Both the position numbers and the translations under genes were made by a program. This document shows positions 17,081 to 25,163 of a DNA stretch of 64,000 nt, one piece after another. Every line of letters starts with the position of its first letter. Within the stretch, counting starts at the first letter, position 1. Source of the stretch: CAZPUS01 sp964589825. GTDB taxonomy: Bacteria > Fibrobacterota > Chitinivibrionia > Chitinivibrionales > WJKA01. Where the stretch lies: contig CAZPUS010000008.1 of the NCBI GenBank assembly GCA_964589825.1, positions 1-64,000 on the forward strand, given 5' to 3'. The notes under the pieces were generated by a model. The model made no database searches. It saw only the letters and a list, made by a program, of their open reading frames with translations, and was not told the DNA's origin.

Positions 17081-19129
17081 GTGTTGCCAGTGAGTGACTC
17101 GTCGATGCAACCCCATCAGTCCGACACGCGGATTGATACCGATATGCTTCGTGCGGTCTATACCGCAGCGGAGCAGTGCAGGGTATGTTATACCTGCGTG
17201 CGTGAATGTCCGGCAAAAGCGATTCGTATTCTCGAAGGACAGGCGGAAATCGTCGCACAACGATGTATAGGATGCGGCAACTGTGTGCGCGTATGTTCCC
17301 AGGGCGCAAAACAGATCGTACCCGACACCGAAGCGGTTTACGAATTACTTGAAGCCAACACGCCGGTGGTAGCCATGGTTGCTCCCTCGTTTCCGGTGGA
17401 GTTCGATGGGGGAAGTTATCCGTATCAGCGGTTTGTGGGAATGCTTCGTGCACTGGGATTCTCTCATGTGCATGAAGTCGCATTCGGTGCCGACCTGGTG
17501 GCGCAGGAGCATAAACGGATATTTCATCTTCATCAAAAAAGCTTGATTGCCACGAGTTGTCCGGCGGTGGTCTATTTTGTTGAAAAATATTATCCCGAAC
17601 TGGTCGATTCCCTTGCGCCTATAGCGTCTCCCATGGTTGCAACCGCAAGAGTGGTGCGGCACGTGTACGGTGCAGATGTCAAGACCGTGTTTATCGGACC
17701 CTGTACCTCCAAAAAACTCGAAGCCACGGACGAAGATCTTGCAGGTGAAGTCGATGCAGTACTTACCTTTGTCGAGCTGCAGCAGATGTTTGACGCCTCG
17801 GGTCTCGATTTCAATGAGGTCCCGGATTATGATTTCGATCCTCCGCATGCCTCGGGCGGCTCGCTTTTTCCGCTATGGGGGGGTATGCTGCAGGCTGCCG
17901 AAATACAGGAAGACCTGGTGGAAAACGAGGTGCTGAGCGCACACGGCAAATCCTTTACAACTGCGATAAAGGAGTTTGCTGCCGGTAACCTGCAGGTGCG
18001 CCTTCTCGATCTGCTCGCCTGCGACGGCTGCATAATGGGTGCAGGAACACAGACCGATGCACCGGTATTCAGGCGGCGAGAACATGTAAGCTCCTATGTG
18101 CGTGCGCATGTGCGCTCACGGGATGCGGCGCAGCGGCGAAAAGATTTTGCCCGGTTCTCGTCGCTGGATCTTACCCGCGGATTTCGTGCACGCGATCAGC
18201 GTATTTTTGCACCACACAACGAACAAATTACCGAGATACTCGCACGGCTTGGCAAACACAAACCTGAAGACGAGCTTAACTGCGGCGCCTGTGGCTACGA
18301 AACATGCTGCGATCACGCACTTGCCATTTATAAGGGACTTGCGGAAAGCGAAATGTGTCTTCCTTACACAATTGACAAGCTCAATGAAACGGTAACAAAA
18401 CTTGCGGCATCGAACAGGGAACTCAAAAGCATGCAGGAGGCGCTCATGCAGTCCGAACGTCTTGCCAGTATGGGACAACTTGCTGCAGGAGTGGCACACG
18501 AGGTGAACAATCCTCTTGGTGTGGTGATCATGTATTCGCATCTTTTGCTCGAAAAACTGGAAGAGACCGGGTTCAAGGAAGACGCGCAAACCATCGCCCA
18601 GGAGGCGGATCGTTGTAAAAAAATCGTGTCGGGTCTTCTTAATTTTGCACGCCAACGTCGTGTCAATCGCAAGGAGACCGACATCGAAGAGCTTATACAG
18701 CGCAGCATTCGGGATGTGATAAAGCCGGACACAATAAAAACCGAGGTGCGGCATGAAATTGACACACGAGCACTTTATGTGGACGGCGACCAGCTTCAGC
18801 AGGTGCTGACCAATCTCATAAGCAATGCCTATGCCGCGATGCCAGAAAGCGGAACCTTGACAATCGCCACACGCGAAACCGCACGGTTTTTGCAGATAAT
18901 GGTGCAGGATACCGGTACCGGTATGGACGAAGAGACGCGCAAAAAAATATTTGAGCCGTTTTTTACCACAAAGAAAATGGGAAAAGGCACCGGGCTTGGG
19001 CTCGCTGTGGCATACGGAATAATAAAAATGCACAGCGGAACCATAGAGGTGGAATCGAATAACGATACCACACAGACAACCACCGGAACGACATTTACCA
19101 TCAATCTACCAAAAGATGCAAAAGGATGA
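17081..19129 (+). CDS. Sensory [FeFe]-hydrogenase-like domain fused to histidine kinase
   Basis: A 682-aa fusion. Domains in order: two [4Fe-4S] ferredoxin motifs (residues 33-75), an H-cluster-type hydrogenase domain (85-330), an Fe-S 'CGACGY...C...C' domain near 401-425, a HisKA domain with the phospho-acceptor His473 in VAHEVNNPLG, and an HATPase domain to the C-terminus. The H-cluster signatures are altered. L1 reads TSCPA with a single Cys (C160), lacking the proton-relay Cys. L2 is GPCTSKK (C208). L3 is ACDGC (C314, C317), one residue shorter than the catalytic CxxxC. Known sensory HydS-type proteins show such changes, so this one probably senses H2 or redox state and signals by phosphorylation. 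The start is uncertain: GTG at 17081 or ATG at 17105. It directly follows hydA. Confidence 0.9.
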   Translation: MLPVSDSSMQPHQSDTRIDTDMLRAVYTAAEQCRVCYTCVRECPAKAIRILEGQAEIVAQRCIGCGNCVRVCSQGAKQIVPDTEAVYELLEANTPVVAMVAPSFPVEFDGGSYPYQRFVGMLRALGFSHVHEVAFGADLVAQEHKRIFHLHQKSLIATSCPAVVYFVEKYYPELVDSLAPIASPMVATARVVRHVYGADVKTVFIGPCTSKKLEATDEDLAGEVDAVLTFVELQQMFDASGLDFNEVPDYDFDPPHASGGSLFPLWGGMLQAAEIQEDLVENEVLSAHGKSFTTAIKEFAAGNLQVRLLDLLACDGCIMGAGTQTDAPVFRRREHVSSYVRAHVRSRDAAQRRKDFARFSSLDLTRGFRARDQRIFAPHNEQITEILARLGKHKPEDELNCGACGYETCCDHALAIYKGLAESEMCLPYTIDKLNETVTKLAASNRELKSMQEALMQSERLASMGQLAAGVAHEVNNPLGVVIMYSHLLLEKLEETGFKEDAQTIAQEADRCKKIVSGLLNFARQRRVNRKETDIEELIQRSIRDVIKPDTIKTEVRHEIDTRALYVDGDQLQQVLTNLISNAYAAMPESGTLTIATRETARFLQIMVQDTGTGMDEETRKKIFEPFFTTKKMGKGTGLGLAVAYGIIKMHSGTIEVESNNDTTQTTTGTTFTINLPKDAKG

Positions 19130-19133
19130 TGCC

Positions 19134-19541
19134 ATGAGCAACAAAAACCAATCCCAGCCATTACGTATTTTACTTATCGACGACGATGCCGACTTTCTTC
19201 TGCAGCAGAAATTGCTGCTGGAGTCAAAGGGATACGAAATCGAAGAGGCTTCCAGCAGACAGGAAGCGCTGGAGGTTATGCAGCGTACGTCGGTGGATGC
19301 GATTATTGTCGATTTGATGCTTCAGGAGAGTGATGATGGATTCGTAATATGCTACGAAGCGAAAAAACAGAATTCAAAACGGCCCGTTATACTGGTGACC
19401 GGAGTGGCCAGCAGCACGGGAATCGAATTCGATGCAGCCACGCAGGAGGAACGCTCATGGGTAAAAGCGGATGTGGTTTTGGAAAAGCCGGTACGTCCGG
19501 AGCAGATCCTGCAGGTGCTTACACGCCTTCTCGGAGGCTGA
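19134..19541 (+). CDS. Stand-alone CheY-like response regulator
   Basis: A 135-aa single receiver domain: acidic pocket D16-D18, phospho-acceptor D60 (IIVDLML), and the conserved Lys in LEKPV. An insertion before that Lys (a TGIEFDAAT-type segment) distinguishes it from ordinary CheY. No output domain is present. The ATG at 19134 sits seven bases after AAAGGA, which overlaps the kinase stop. It is the natural first target of the hydrogenase-fused kinase immediately upstream and probably relays phosphate to other proteins or acts by protein contact. Confidence 0.88.
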   Translation: MSNKNQSQPLRILLIDDDADFLLQQKLLLESKGYEIEEASSRQEALEVMQRTSVDAIIVDLMLQESDDGFVICYEAKKQNSKRPVILVTGVASSTGIEFDAATQEERSWVKADVVLEKPVRPEQILQVLTRLLGG

Positions 19542-19542
19542 T

Positions 19543-20694
19543 ATGAAAAAACTGCACATTCTTGCAGTTGACGACGAAAGTCATATGCTCAGTGCGATCA
19601 AACGCGCCCTGGAAAATTATACCGTCCGGGTGGAGGATACCGACGATCAGCTCGCGTTCGAGGTGGATACCACCTCCTATGGAGAGGATGCGATTTCCCG
19701 GATACATGATAATCCGCCCGATATCGTACTTCTCGATTACAAACTGCCTGATGTGGACGGGCTCGAGGTTATGGACAGGACCGATGCGCAGCATTCCGAC
19801 ATGCGCATTATTCTCATTACCGCCTATGCATCCATAGAAACCGCGATTTCCGCGACCAGAAAAGGGGCGTTTGATTTTCTTGCAAAGCCGTTTACCCCCG
19901 AAGAGCTGCGATACGGGGTTCGCAAAGCCGCACATCACATAATGATTTCACGCCGCGCCCGTGACTTCGAAGCCGAAAAACGACGGGTGCGGTTCGATTT
20001 TATCAGAACGCTCGGCCATGAACTCAAGGCGCCGATAAGTGCGGTAAGTGGCTATCTCTACCTGTTTCGTGACCACACTCTGGGAGAAGATCTCGGCAAA
20101 TACGACGAGCTTGTGCACAAGAGTCTGCGAAGGCTTGAGCAGATGAGAAAGCTTATCGGCGATCTGCTCGATATGACGAGGATCGAATCGGGACAGAAGA
20201 GGCGGGAAATCGCCACGATAAATCTGGTTTCGACCGCAAAACAGGCGATAGAGGGGGTGCAGGAGGATGCAAAGGCGCGGGGTATCACCATACAGCTGGA
20301 TGCGGCAGAGGGGCTGCAAATGCGTGCCGATCAGACCGAAGTCGAAATGGTACTCAACAATCTTCTTACCAATGCCGTTAAATACAACAAGGAGAACGGC
20401 TCGGTGTCGGTCGCACTGCGAAAAGATAACGGCAGGGTAACCATCCGCGTCGAGGATACCGGTATCGGTATGACGCAGGAGGAGAAAGAGAAACTGTTCG
20501 ACGAATTCGTCAGACTCAAGAATAAAAAGGCACGTAATGTACTCGGTTCGGGCCTGGGACTCTCGATCCTTCGCAAAATCGCCGATCTTTACAAAGGCGA
20601 TATAGAAGTTGAAAGCGTGCCGGATGAAGGATCGACATTTACCGTCACGCTCAATGAATCGGCAGATACTACATCCGACGAGACCGGCGAATAA
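19543..20694 (+). CDS. Response-regulator/histidine-kinase hybrid
   Basis: A 383-aa protein. The N-terminal receiver has D10/D11 and phospho-acceptor D65 in LLDYKLPDVDG. It is followed by HisKA (H159 in TLGHELKAPIS) and an HATPase domain with GIGMTQEEKEKLFDEF and GSGLGLSI boxes. The order, receiver first and kinase second, suggests it receives phosphate or a signal and then acts as a kinase itself. It starts 1 bp after the previous gene's stop and has a GGAGG ribosome-binding site. There is no membrane segment. It is likely the second step of a phosphorelay started by the hydrogenase-type sensor. Confidence 0.88.
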   Translation: MKKLHILAVDDESHMLSAIKRALENYTVRVEDTDDQLAFEVDTTSYGEDAISRIHDNPPDIVLLDYKLPDVDGLEVMDRTDAQHSDMRIILITAYASIETAISATRKGAFDFLAKPFTPEELRYGVRKAAHHIMISRRARDFEAEKRRVRFDFIRTLGHELKAPISAVSGYLYLFRDHTLGEDLGKYDELVHKSLRRLEQMRKLIGDLLDMTRIESGQKRREIATINLVSTAKQAIEGVQEDAKARGITIQLDAAEGLQMRADQTEVEMVLNNLLTNAVKYNKENGSVSVALRKDNGRVTIRVEDTGIGMTQEEKEKLFDEFVRLKNKKARNVLGSGLGLSILRKIADLYKGDIEVESVPDEGSTFTVTLNESADTTSDETGE

Positions 20695-20745
20695 ATATTA
20701 TTTTCATTAAGAAGACTATACTACTTTCACTGCAGGAGGTTACGT

Positions 20746-21141
20746 ATGCCGAAGAAAGTCTATCTGGTGGACGATGACGTAGATCTGGTGGAGTCGCTCT
20801 CAACATCTCTGAACGCACTTGGCTACGAAGTCAAAACTCAGAACGATGACGATAATCTGGTCGACAATATTCGCCAGTTCAATCCAGCGGTTATCGTACT
20901 CGACGTGATGTTTCCCGGTGATGACAGTGCGGGATTCAGAATGGCTCGAACCATTCGTCACCATGACGATATTAAAAACATTCCGATCGTCATGCTGACC
21001 GCGGTGAATGAAAAAGGCGAATACCCGGGAAAATTCTCCAATGACGACATCGACGATATGTGGATGCCCGTGACCGAGTTTATCGAAAAACCGGTCGACC
21101 CCAAAGATCTGAAAGACAAGATAGAAAATGTAAGCAGTTGA
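20746..21141 (+). CDS. Stand-alone response regulator receiver protein
   Basis: A 131-aa receiver with acidic residues D9-D11, phospho-acceptor D53 (IVLDVMFPGDD) and a Lys in EKPVDPKDL. As in the first receiver of this cluster, an extended loop precedes the Lys (EYPGKFSNDDIDD). An AGGAGG ribosome-binding site lies just before the ATG. It is the last gene of the hydrogenase/sensor operon. No DNA-binding domain is attached, so the output must be through protein contact or through a regulator elsewhere in the genome. Confidence 0.87.
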   Translation: MPKKVYLVDDDVDLVESLSTSLNALGYEVKTQNDDDNLVDNIRQFNPAVIVLDVMFPGDDSAGFRMARTIRHHDDIKNIPIVMLTAVNEKGEYPGKFSNDDIDDMWMPVTEFIEKPVDPKDLKDKIENVSS

Positions 21142-21152
21142 GAATGCGGAAG

Positions 21153-21183
21153 CTGTGCACGAATGTGATGCGTCCGTGCGCAG
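21153..21183. terminator. Hairpin between the convergent receiver gene and second rex
   Basis: CTGTGCACG (21153-21161) can pair with CGTGCGCAG (21175-21183): nine pairs including one G-U, with a 13-base loop. It lies exactly between two convergent genes. No long T-run follows, so it would be a weak or Rho-assisted bidirectional terminator. Confidence 0.4.
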
Positions 21184-21186
21184 TAA

Positions 21187-21828
21187 TTATCGCGTCTGGT
21201 GAATACTGCACGCCAGCTCGCGCAGATTGGTGATTATACGTGATTCGGTGACTGCGATATGATCGGGCACCTGCAGGTGGACCGTGGCAAAGTTAAGGAT
21301 CCCCTTTACACCCGCATTTACGAATGCATCGGCAACCGCCTGCGCGTCACTGCCCGGAACCGCAATTACGCCAATTTCCACTTTGTGCTGCGAGACAACG
21401 TGGTTGAGTTTCTGCATTGGTTCGACAGTGAGTTCACCGACACATATACCTTCGAGGGCCGGGTTTTTGTCGAATAACCCACATACTTTGAAATCGTGAC
21501 GGATAAGATTGCGATGCACCGCGAGTGCTCTGCCAAGGTTACCGGCACCGACGATAACCAGCGGCGTTGTCTGGTTCAAACCGAGGGTATGAATGAGCTC
21601 CTGACGCAGCTGTGAGCAGTCATATCCACGCCGCGAAACGCCCGAAAAATCGAGGAACGAAAGATCGTAGCGTACGGTAGAGGTACTCAGCCCGTGTGCT
21701 TCAGCCAGCTCTTTTGAAGAAACCCATGCATCAGGGCTGCACGAACCCATATCGTCGTCTATATATGATAAATACTTCGCAAGTCGTCGTATGACGGGTA
21801 AGGGAAGCGTTCGGGATTGTTCTGCCAT
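21187..21828 (-). CDS. rex: Redox-sensing transcriptional repressor Rex (copy 2)
   Basis: A 213-aa Rex homologue. The N-terminal winged helix (AKYLSYIDDD ... SSKELAEAHGLSTSTVRYDLSFL, separate segments) is followed by a Rossmann domain with VGAGNLGRALA near 95 and a C-terminal helix. The ATG at 21828 starts the conserved part, 40 bp after the aminotransferase gene. It is clearly diverged from the Rex at 12193-12846, so the two are not a recent duplication. Two Rex proteins flanking one hydrogenase operon suggest split duties, for example one local and one for the fermentation regulon. Its position behind sugar-nucleotide genes may be incidental. Confidence 0.9.
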   Translation of the reverse strand: MAEQSRTLPLPVIRRLAKYLSYIDDDMGSCSPDAWVSSKELAEAHGLSTSTVRYDLSFLDFSGVSRRGYDCSQLRQELIHTLGLNQTTPLVIVGAGNLGRALAVHRNLIRHDFKVCGLFDKNPALEGICVGELTVEPMQKLNHVVSQHKVEIGVIAVPGSDAQAVADAFVNAGVKGILNFATVHLQVPDHIAVTESRIITNLRELACSIHQTR

Positions 21829-21868
21829 ATGCTGTTGTGTACTGTTGTTGATTCGAATGTGGTTCGGT

Positions 21869-23005
21869 TTATGTACGGGTTTCGGTGTCGGGAATTTCCC
21901 CGCATACACGCTGCAGTGCGGAAATTATTTCATCGACCTCGGTCTGTTCGAGATACGGATGCACAGGTATGCTGAATATGCGTGCGGCCACATATTCGGC
22001 TACTGGAAAGTCATCCCGCTCATATCCCAGATACGAAAATGCGGGTTGTCGGTGCAACGGGACGGGATAATAGATTGCGGTCGGAATTCCACATTCGTGT
22101 AAACGTGCGCAGACCTCATCACGCCGGGAGTGCATAAGACTGTACTGGGCCCATGCACTTGTGCACCGGGGGCGCACCAACGGTGTACGCAGGTACCCTT
22201 TTAATGCATCGCTGAAGCGTTGTGCACATGTGCGACGAGCTTCGAGCTCTTTGTCAAGCCGTGCAAGTTTGACGCAGAGGATCGCCGCCTGCAGGGTGTC
22301 GAGGCGGCCGTTTATGCCGATGCGCACATTTTCGTATTTGTTGGAACCCATGCCGTGTACACGGATTGAGCGAAGCAAAGATGCATCCTCGTCGCTGTGG
22401 CAGAATACCGCACCCCCGTCGCCGAAACATCCCAGTGGTTTGGCCGGGAAAAAACTGGTGGCGGCCATCGATCCGAAGCCGCACGCGCGTGTGCCCCCGG
22501 CCACCGCACCGAAACTTTGTGCCGCATCTGCAATAACCGCGATACCATGATCTGCGGCGAGTTTTTCTATTTCGTCGTATGAGGGAAGCTGTCCAAAGAG
22601 ATCGACGGGTAGAATCGCTTTGATGGTTTCTGCACCCGAGTAGGTATCGAGGCATTTTCTCAGCGCATCTGTATCGATCAGAAACGTTCGGGGATCAATA
22701 TCCACAAACACGGGACGGGCGCCGGTGAGGGCGATCGCTTCTGCGGAGGCTACGAAGGTAAACGGTGTGGTAATAACCGCGTCACCCGGGCCGATGTTAT
22801 TCGCCATGAGCGCCATCACCAGCGCATCGGTGCCGCTGGAGCAGCTGATGCAATGCGGGGTGGCCGTATATTGTGCCAGTGCGGCTTCTAGTTCGGCAAC
22901 CTCCGGACCGAGAACAAAGCGGCCGTGAGAAAACACGGCGGCCACCCGTGTATCGATCTCCTGTTTCATTGCCGCATACTGGCGTGGAATGTCGACAAAT
23001 TGCAT
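21869..23005 (-). CDS. DegT/DnrJ/EryC1/StrS-family sugar aminotransferase (WbpE-like)
   Basis: A 378-aa PLP-dependent aminotransferase of the nucleotide-sugar family. The Schiff-base Lys is K189 in SFFPAKPLGCFGDGG, the usual DegT motif. The phosphate-binding GTDAL stands near 58 and D160/Q163 contact PLP. Overall wording is closest, from memory, to WbpE/WlbC-type enzymes that transfer an amino group from glutamate to a 3-keto-UDP-uronic acid. The neighbouring gene makes or interconverts UDP-uronic acids, which fits. It has an AAAGG ribosome-binding site. It is probably involved in surface polysaccharide or O-antigen precursors; the exact substrate is not determined. Confidence 0.88.
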   Translation of the reverse strand: MQFVDIPRQYAAMKQEIDTRVAAVFSHGRFVLGPEVAELEAALAQYTATPHCISCSSGTDALVMALMANNIGPGDAVITTPFTFVASAEAIALTGARPVFVDIDPRTFLIDTDALRKCLDTYSGAETIKAILPVDLFGQLPSYDEIEKLAADHGIAVIADAAQSFGAVAGGTRACGFGSMAATSFFPAKPLGCFGDGGAVFCHSDEDASLLRSIRVHGMGSNKYENVRIGINGRLDTLQAAILCVKLARLDKELEARRTCAQRFSDALKGYLRTPLVRPRCTSAWAQYSLMHSRRDEVCARLHECGIPTAIYYPVPLHRQPAFSYLGYERDDFPVAEYVAARIFSIPVHPYLEQTEVDEIISALQRVCGEIPDTETRT

Positions 23006-23022
23006 AATGAAAACCTTTGTGG

Positions 23023-23982
23023 CTATAGTCCGTGATACTCCCGAAACCAGGCGATAAACTTCGGGATTCCTTCACGTATCGGGGTGGTTGGGGTAAAATC
23101 GAGTACACGATGTGCACGGGCTATGTCGGCATACGTCTCCTTCACATCCCCCGGCTGCATGGGACACATCTTTTTTTGGGCTTTTTTCCCGAGTGCGTTT
23201 TCGATGTACGCGATGCAGTCCAACAGCGCTTCGCTGTTATGGTTTCCGAGGTTGAATACCTCGTAGCGATCGAGTCCGTCACGGGTAAGGGCGGCATATA
23301 CTCCCTGCACGATATCGTCTATATAGGTAAAGTCCCGATGCATGTCACCGTGATTGAACACCGAAATCGGGCGATCGTGAAGTATCGCATCAGTAAAGAG
23401 CCACATTGCCATGTCGGGTCGGCCCCAGGGACCGTAGACAGTAAAAAAGCGCAAACCCACGGTTTGAATATCGTAAAGATGGGTGTAGCAGTGCGACATC
23501 AGCTCGTCTGCTTTTTTAGTTGCGGCATAAAGGCTTACCGGAGTGTCGACGGGATCCTTTTCGGAAAAGGGGATTTTTTTATTTCCGCCGTAGACACTGG
23601 ATGAGGAAGCATAGACAAGACGCTGCACGGAATGATGACGGCACGCCTCGAGAATGTTAAGATGTGCGGTAATGTTTGCACGCGTGTACGCAAACGGATT
23701 TTTAAGAGAGTAGCGAACACCTGCCTGTGCGGCAAGATGACAGACGCGATCAAACTTGTGTGAACCGAAAAGCTCCATAACCGCATCGGTATCAGACAGC
23801 TCAAGGGGTATTGAAGTAAACCGGGGCTCTTTTTCGAGGTGGGACTGACGGGCTTTTTTGAGTGTGACGTCATAATAGTCGTTAAAATTGTCAACGCCGA
23901 CCACGTCAATCCCCTGCGAACAAAGATGATGCGCCACGTGAAAGCCGATAAACCCTGCGGAACCGGTAACAAGAATTGCCAT
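23023..23982 (-). CDS. UDP-glucuronate 4-epimerase (SDR family)
   Basis: A 319-aa extended SDR enzyme with the NAD-binding GSAGFIGFHVA at 7-17, catalytic S127-S129 region and Y152xxxK156. The DNFNDYYDVTLKKAR segment (31-45) is characteristic of CapI-type UDP-glucuronate 4-epimerases, which convert UDP-GlcA to UDP-GalA. GGGAG precedes the ATG. The aminotransferase follows 17 bp later. It sits downstream of a GalU-type uridylyltransferase and a glucuronokinase-like gene, so UDP-GlcA may be supplied by salvage. The 222-bp upstream gap (23983-24204) holds no gene; I see only AT-rich stretches and two ACCGGT palindromes. Confidence 0.88.
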   Translation of the reverse strand: MAILVTGSAGFIGFHVAHHLCSQGIDVVGVDNFNDYYDVTLKKARQSHLEKEPRFTSIPLELSDTDAVMELFGSHKFDRVCHLAAQAGVRYSLKNPFAYTRANITAHLNILEACRHHSVQRLVYASSSSVYGGNKKIPFSEKDPVDTPVSLYAATKKADELMSHCYTHLYDIQTVGLRFFTVYGPWGRPDMAMWLFTDAILHDRPISVFNHGDMHRDFTYIDDIVQGVYAALTRDGLDRYEVFNLGNHNSEALLDCIAYIENALGKKAQKKMCPMQPGDVKETYADIARAHRVLDFTPTTPIREGIPKFIAWFREYHGL

Positions 23983-24204
23983 TTAAACTCCCTGGGTTGT
24001 TACAGTCAATAGATGCGAGGTGTCGAAAAACGTCTCTGTTTGTAAACCGGTACGTGTAAAAACCGAATAGGTAACCGGTCACCTTTCTGCGGTATTGTGT
24101 CCATTGCGTACAGTATAAATATACGATTATTCGTAATATGATCCATAGCCGGGTTTGAATAGTCAGGCGACAGCAGAGAGCCGACTTTACGTCTTCATTT
24201 GGAG

Positions 24205-25080
24205 TTATACCGCTAAATCGGATGCGAGTTCCTTAATCCATGCTTTCAATTCATGACCAATATCCTCGTGTTGTACGCCTAACAGCACCTGTGCCTTTAT
24301 AAAGTCGAGTTTGTTGCCGATATCGTATCTTGTCGATCCGGAAAGTACGCCGTAGAGTGCTTTTTTGGCAAGCATTGCCTTCATTGCGTCAGAAATCTGG
24401 ACCTCATTGTTTTTTCCCGGTGTGGTCCGGTCGAGAAAATGAAATATATCCGGAGAAAAGACATAGCGGCTGGCTACAACCATGGAGGAGGGAGCCTTTT
24501 CCGGAGCCGGTTTTTCGACGATATCTTCGAGAAGAAACAGCGAGTCGTCGATCTCTTTGCCTTTTACCACGCCGTAGCGGGAGAGTTTTTGTGACGGCAC
24601 ATGTTCCAGCGATACCACCGTTTCATTGAACCGGTCGTAGGCATCGATAAGCCTGCGGGTTACCGGCACATCCCTTGATTCGGTGATGGTATCGCCCAGA
24701 AGTACGGCAAAAGGTTCGTCCCCCACGTGCTGTCGTGCGTATTTAATGGCATCACCGAGTCCGTTGAGCTCTTTTTGCCATATAAAGTGAATGTTGCCCA
24801 TGGTGCTTATGTGACGAATCTGTTCGAGCTCTTGCGTTTTGCCTTTTTGTTCGAGCTGCCATTCGAGTTCGAAATTCCGGTCAAAGTGTTCTTCGATGGC
24901 GCGTTTGCCTTTTCCGATAATCATGAGAATATCGGTGATTCCGCTTTGGAGCGCTTCCTCCACGACGTATTGAATTGTGGGTGTATCCACCACCGGCAGC
25001 ATCTCTTTTGGCTGCGATTTGGTTGCGGGAAGAAAGCGCGTGCCGAACCCCGCTGCGGGAATAACCGCTTTTCGTACCAT
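24205..25080 (-). CDS. galU: UTP-glucose-1-phosphate uridylyltransferase (GalU family)
   Basis: A 291-aa nucleotidyltransferase making UDP-sugars from UTP and a sugar 1-phosphate. The N-terminal AAGFGTRFLPATKSQPKEML is the nucleotide-binding signature. LLGDTI and EKPAP, with K in the latter, are GalU catalytic-site motifs. The ATG at 25080 is used; a TTG two codons earlier is possible. It lies 83 bp after the glucuronokinase-like gene on the same strand, so besides glucose 1-phosphate it might use glucuronate 1-phosphate, as plant UDP-sugar pyrophosphorylases do. That specificity is only a contextual guess; the sequence itself is ordinary GalU. Confidence 0.9.
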   Translation of the reverse strand: MVRKAVIPAAGFGTRFLPATKSQPKEMLPVVDTPTIQYVVEEALQSGITDILMIIGKGKRAIEEHFDRNFELEWQLEQKGKTQELEQIRHISTMGNIHFIWQKELNGLGDAIKYARQHVGDEPFAVLLGDTITESRDVPVTRRLIDAYDRFNETVVSLEHVPSQKLSRYGVVKGKEIDDSLFLLEDIVEKPAPEKAPSSMVVASRYVFSPDIFHFLDRTTPGKNNEVQISDAMKAMLAKKALYGVLSGSTRYDIGNKLDFIKAQVLLGVQHEDIGHELKAWIKELASDLAV

Positions 25081-25163
25081 ATGCAATCTTTCGTGACGTT
25101 ATAGTAATAAGGGGATATGACCATATCAAAGCGGCGTGCACTCCATGATGCAATCCCGATACA

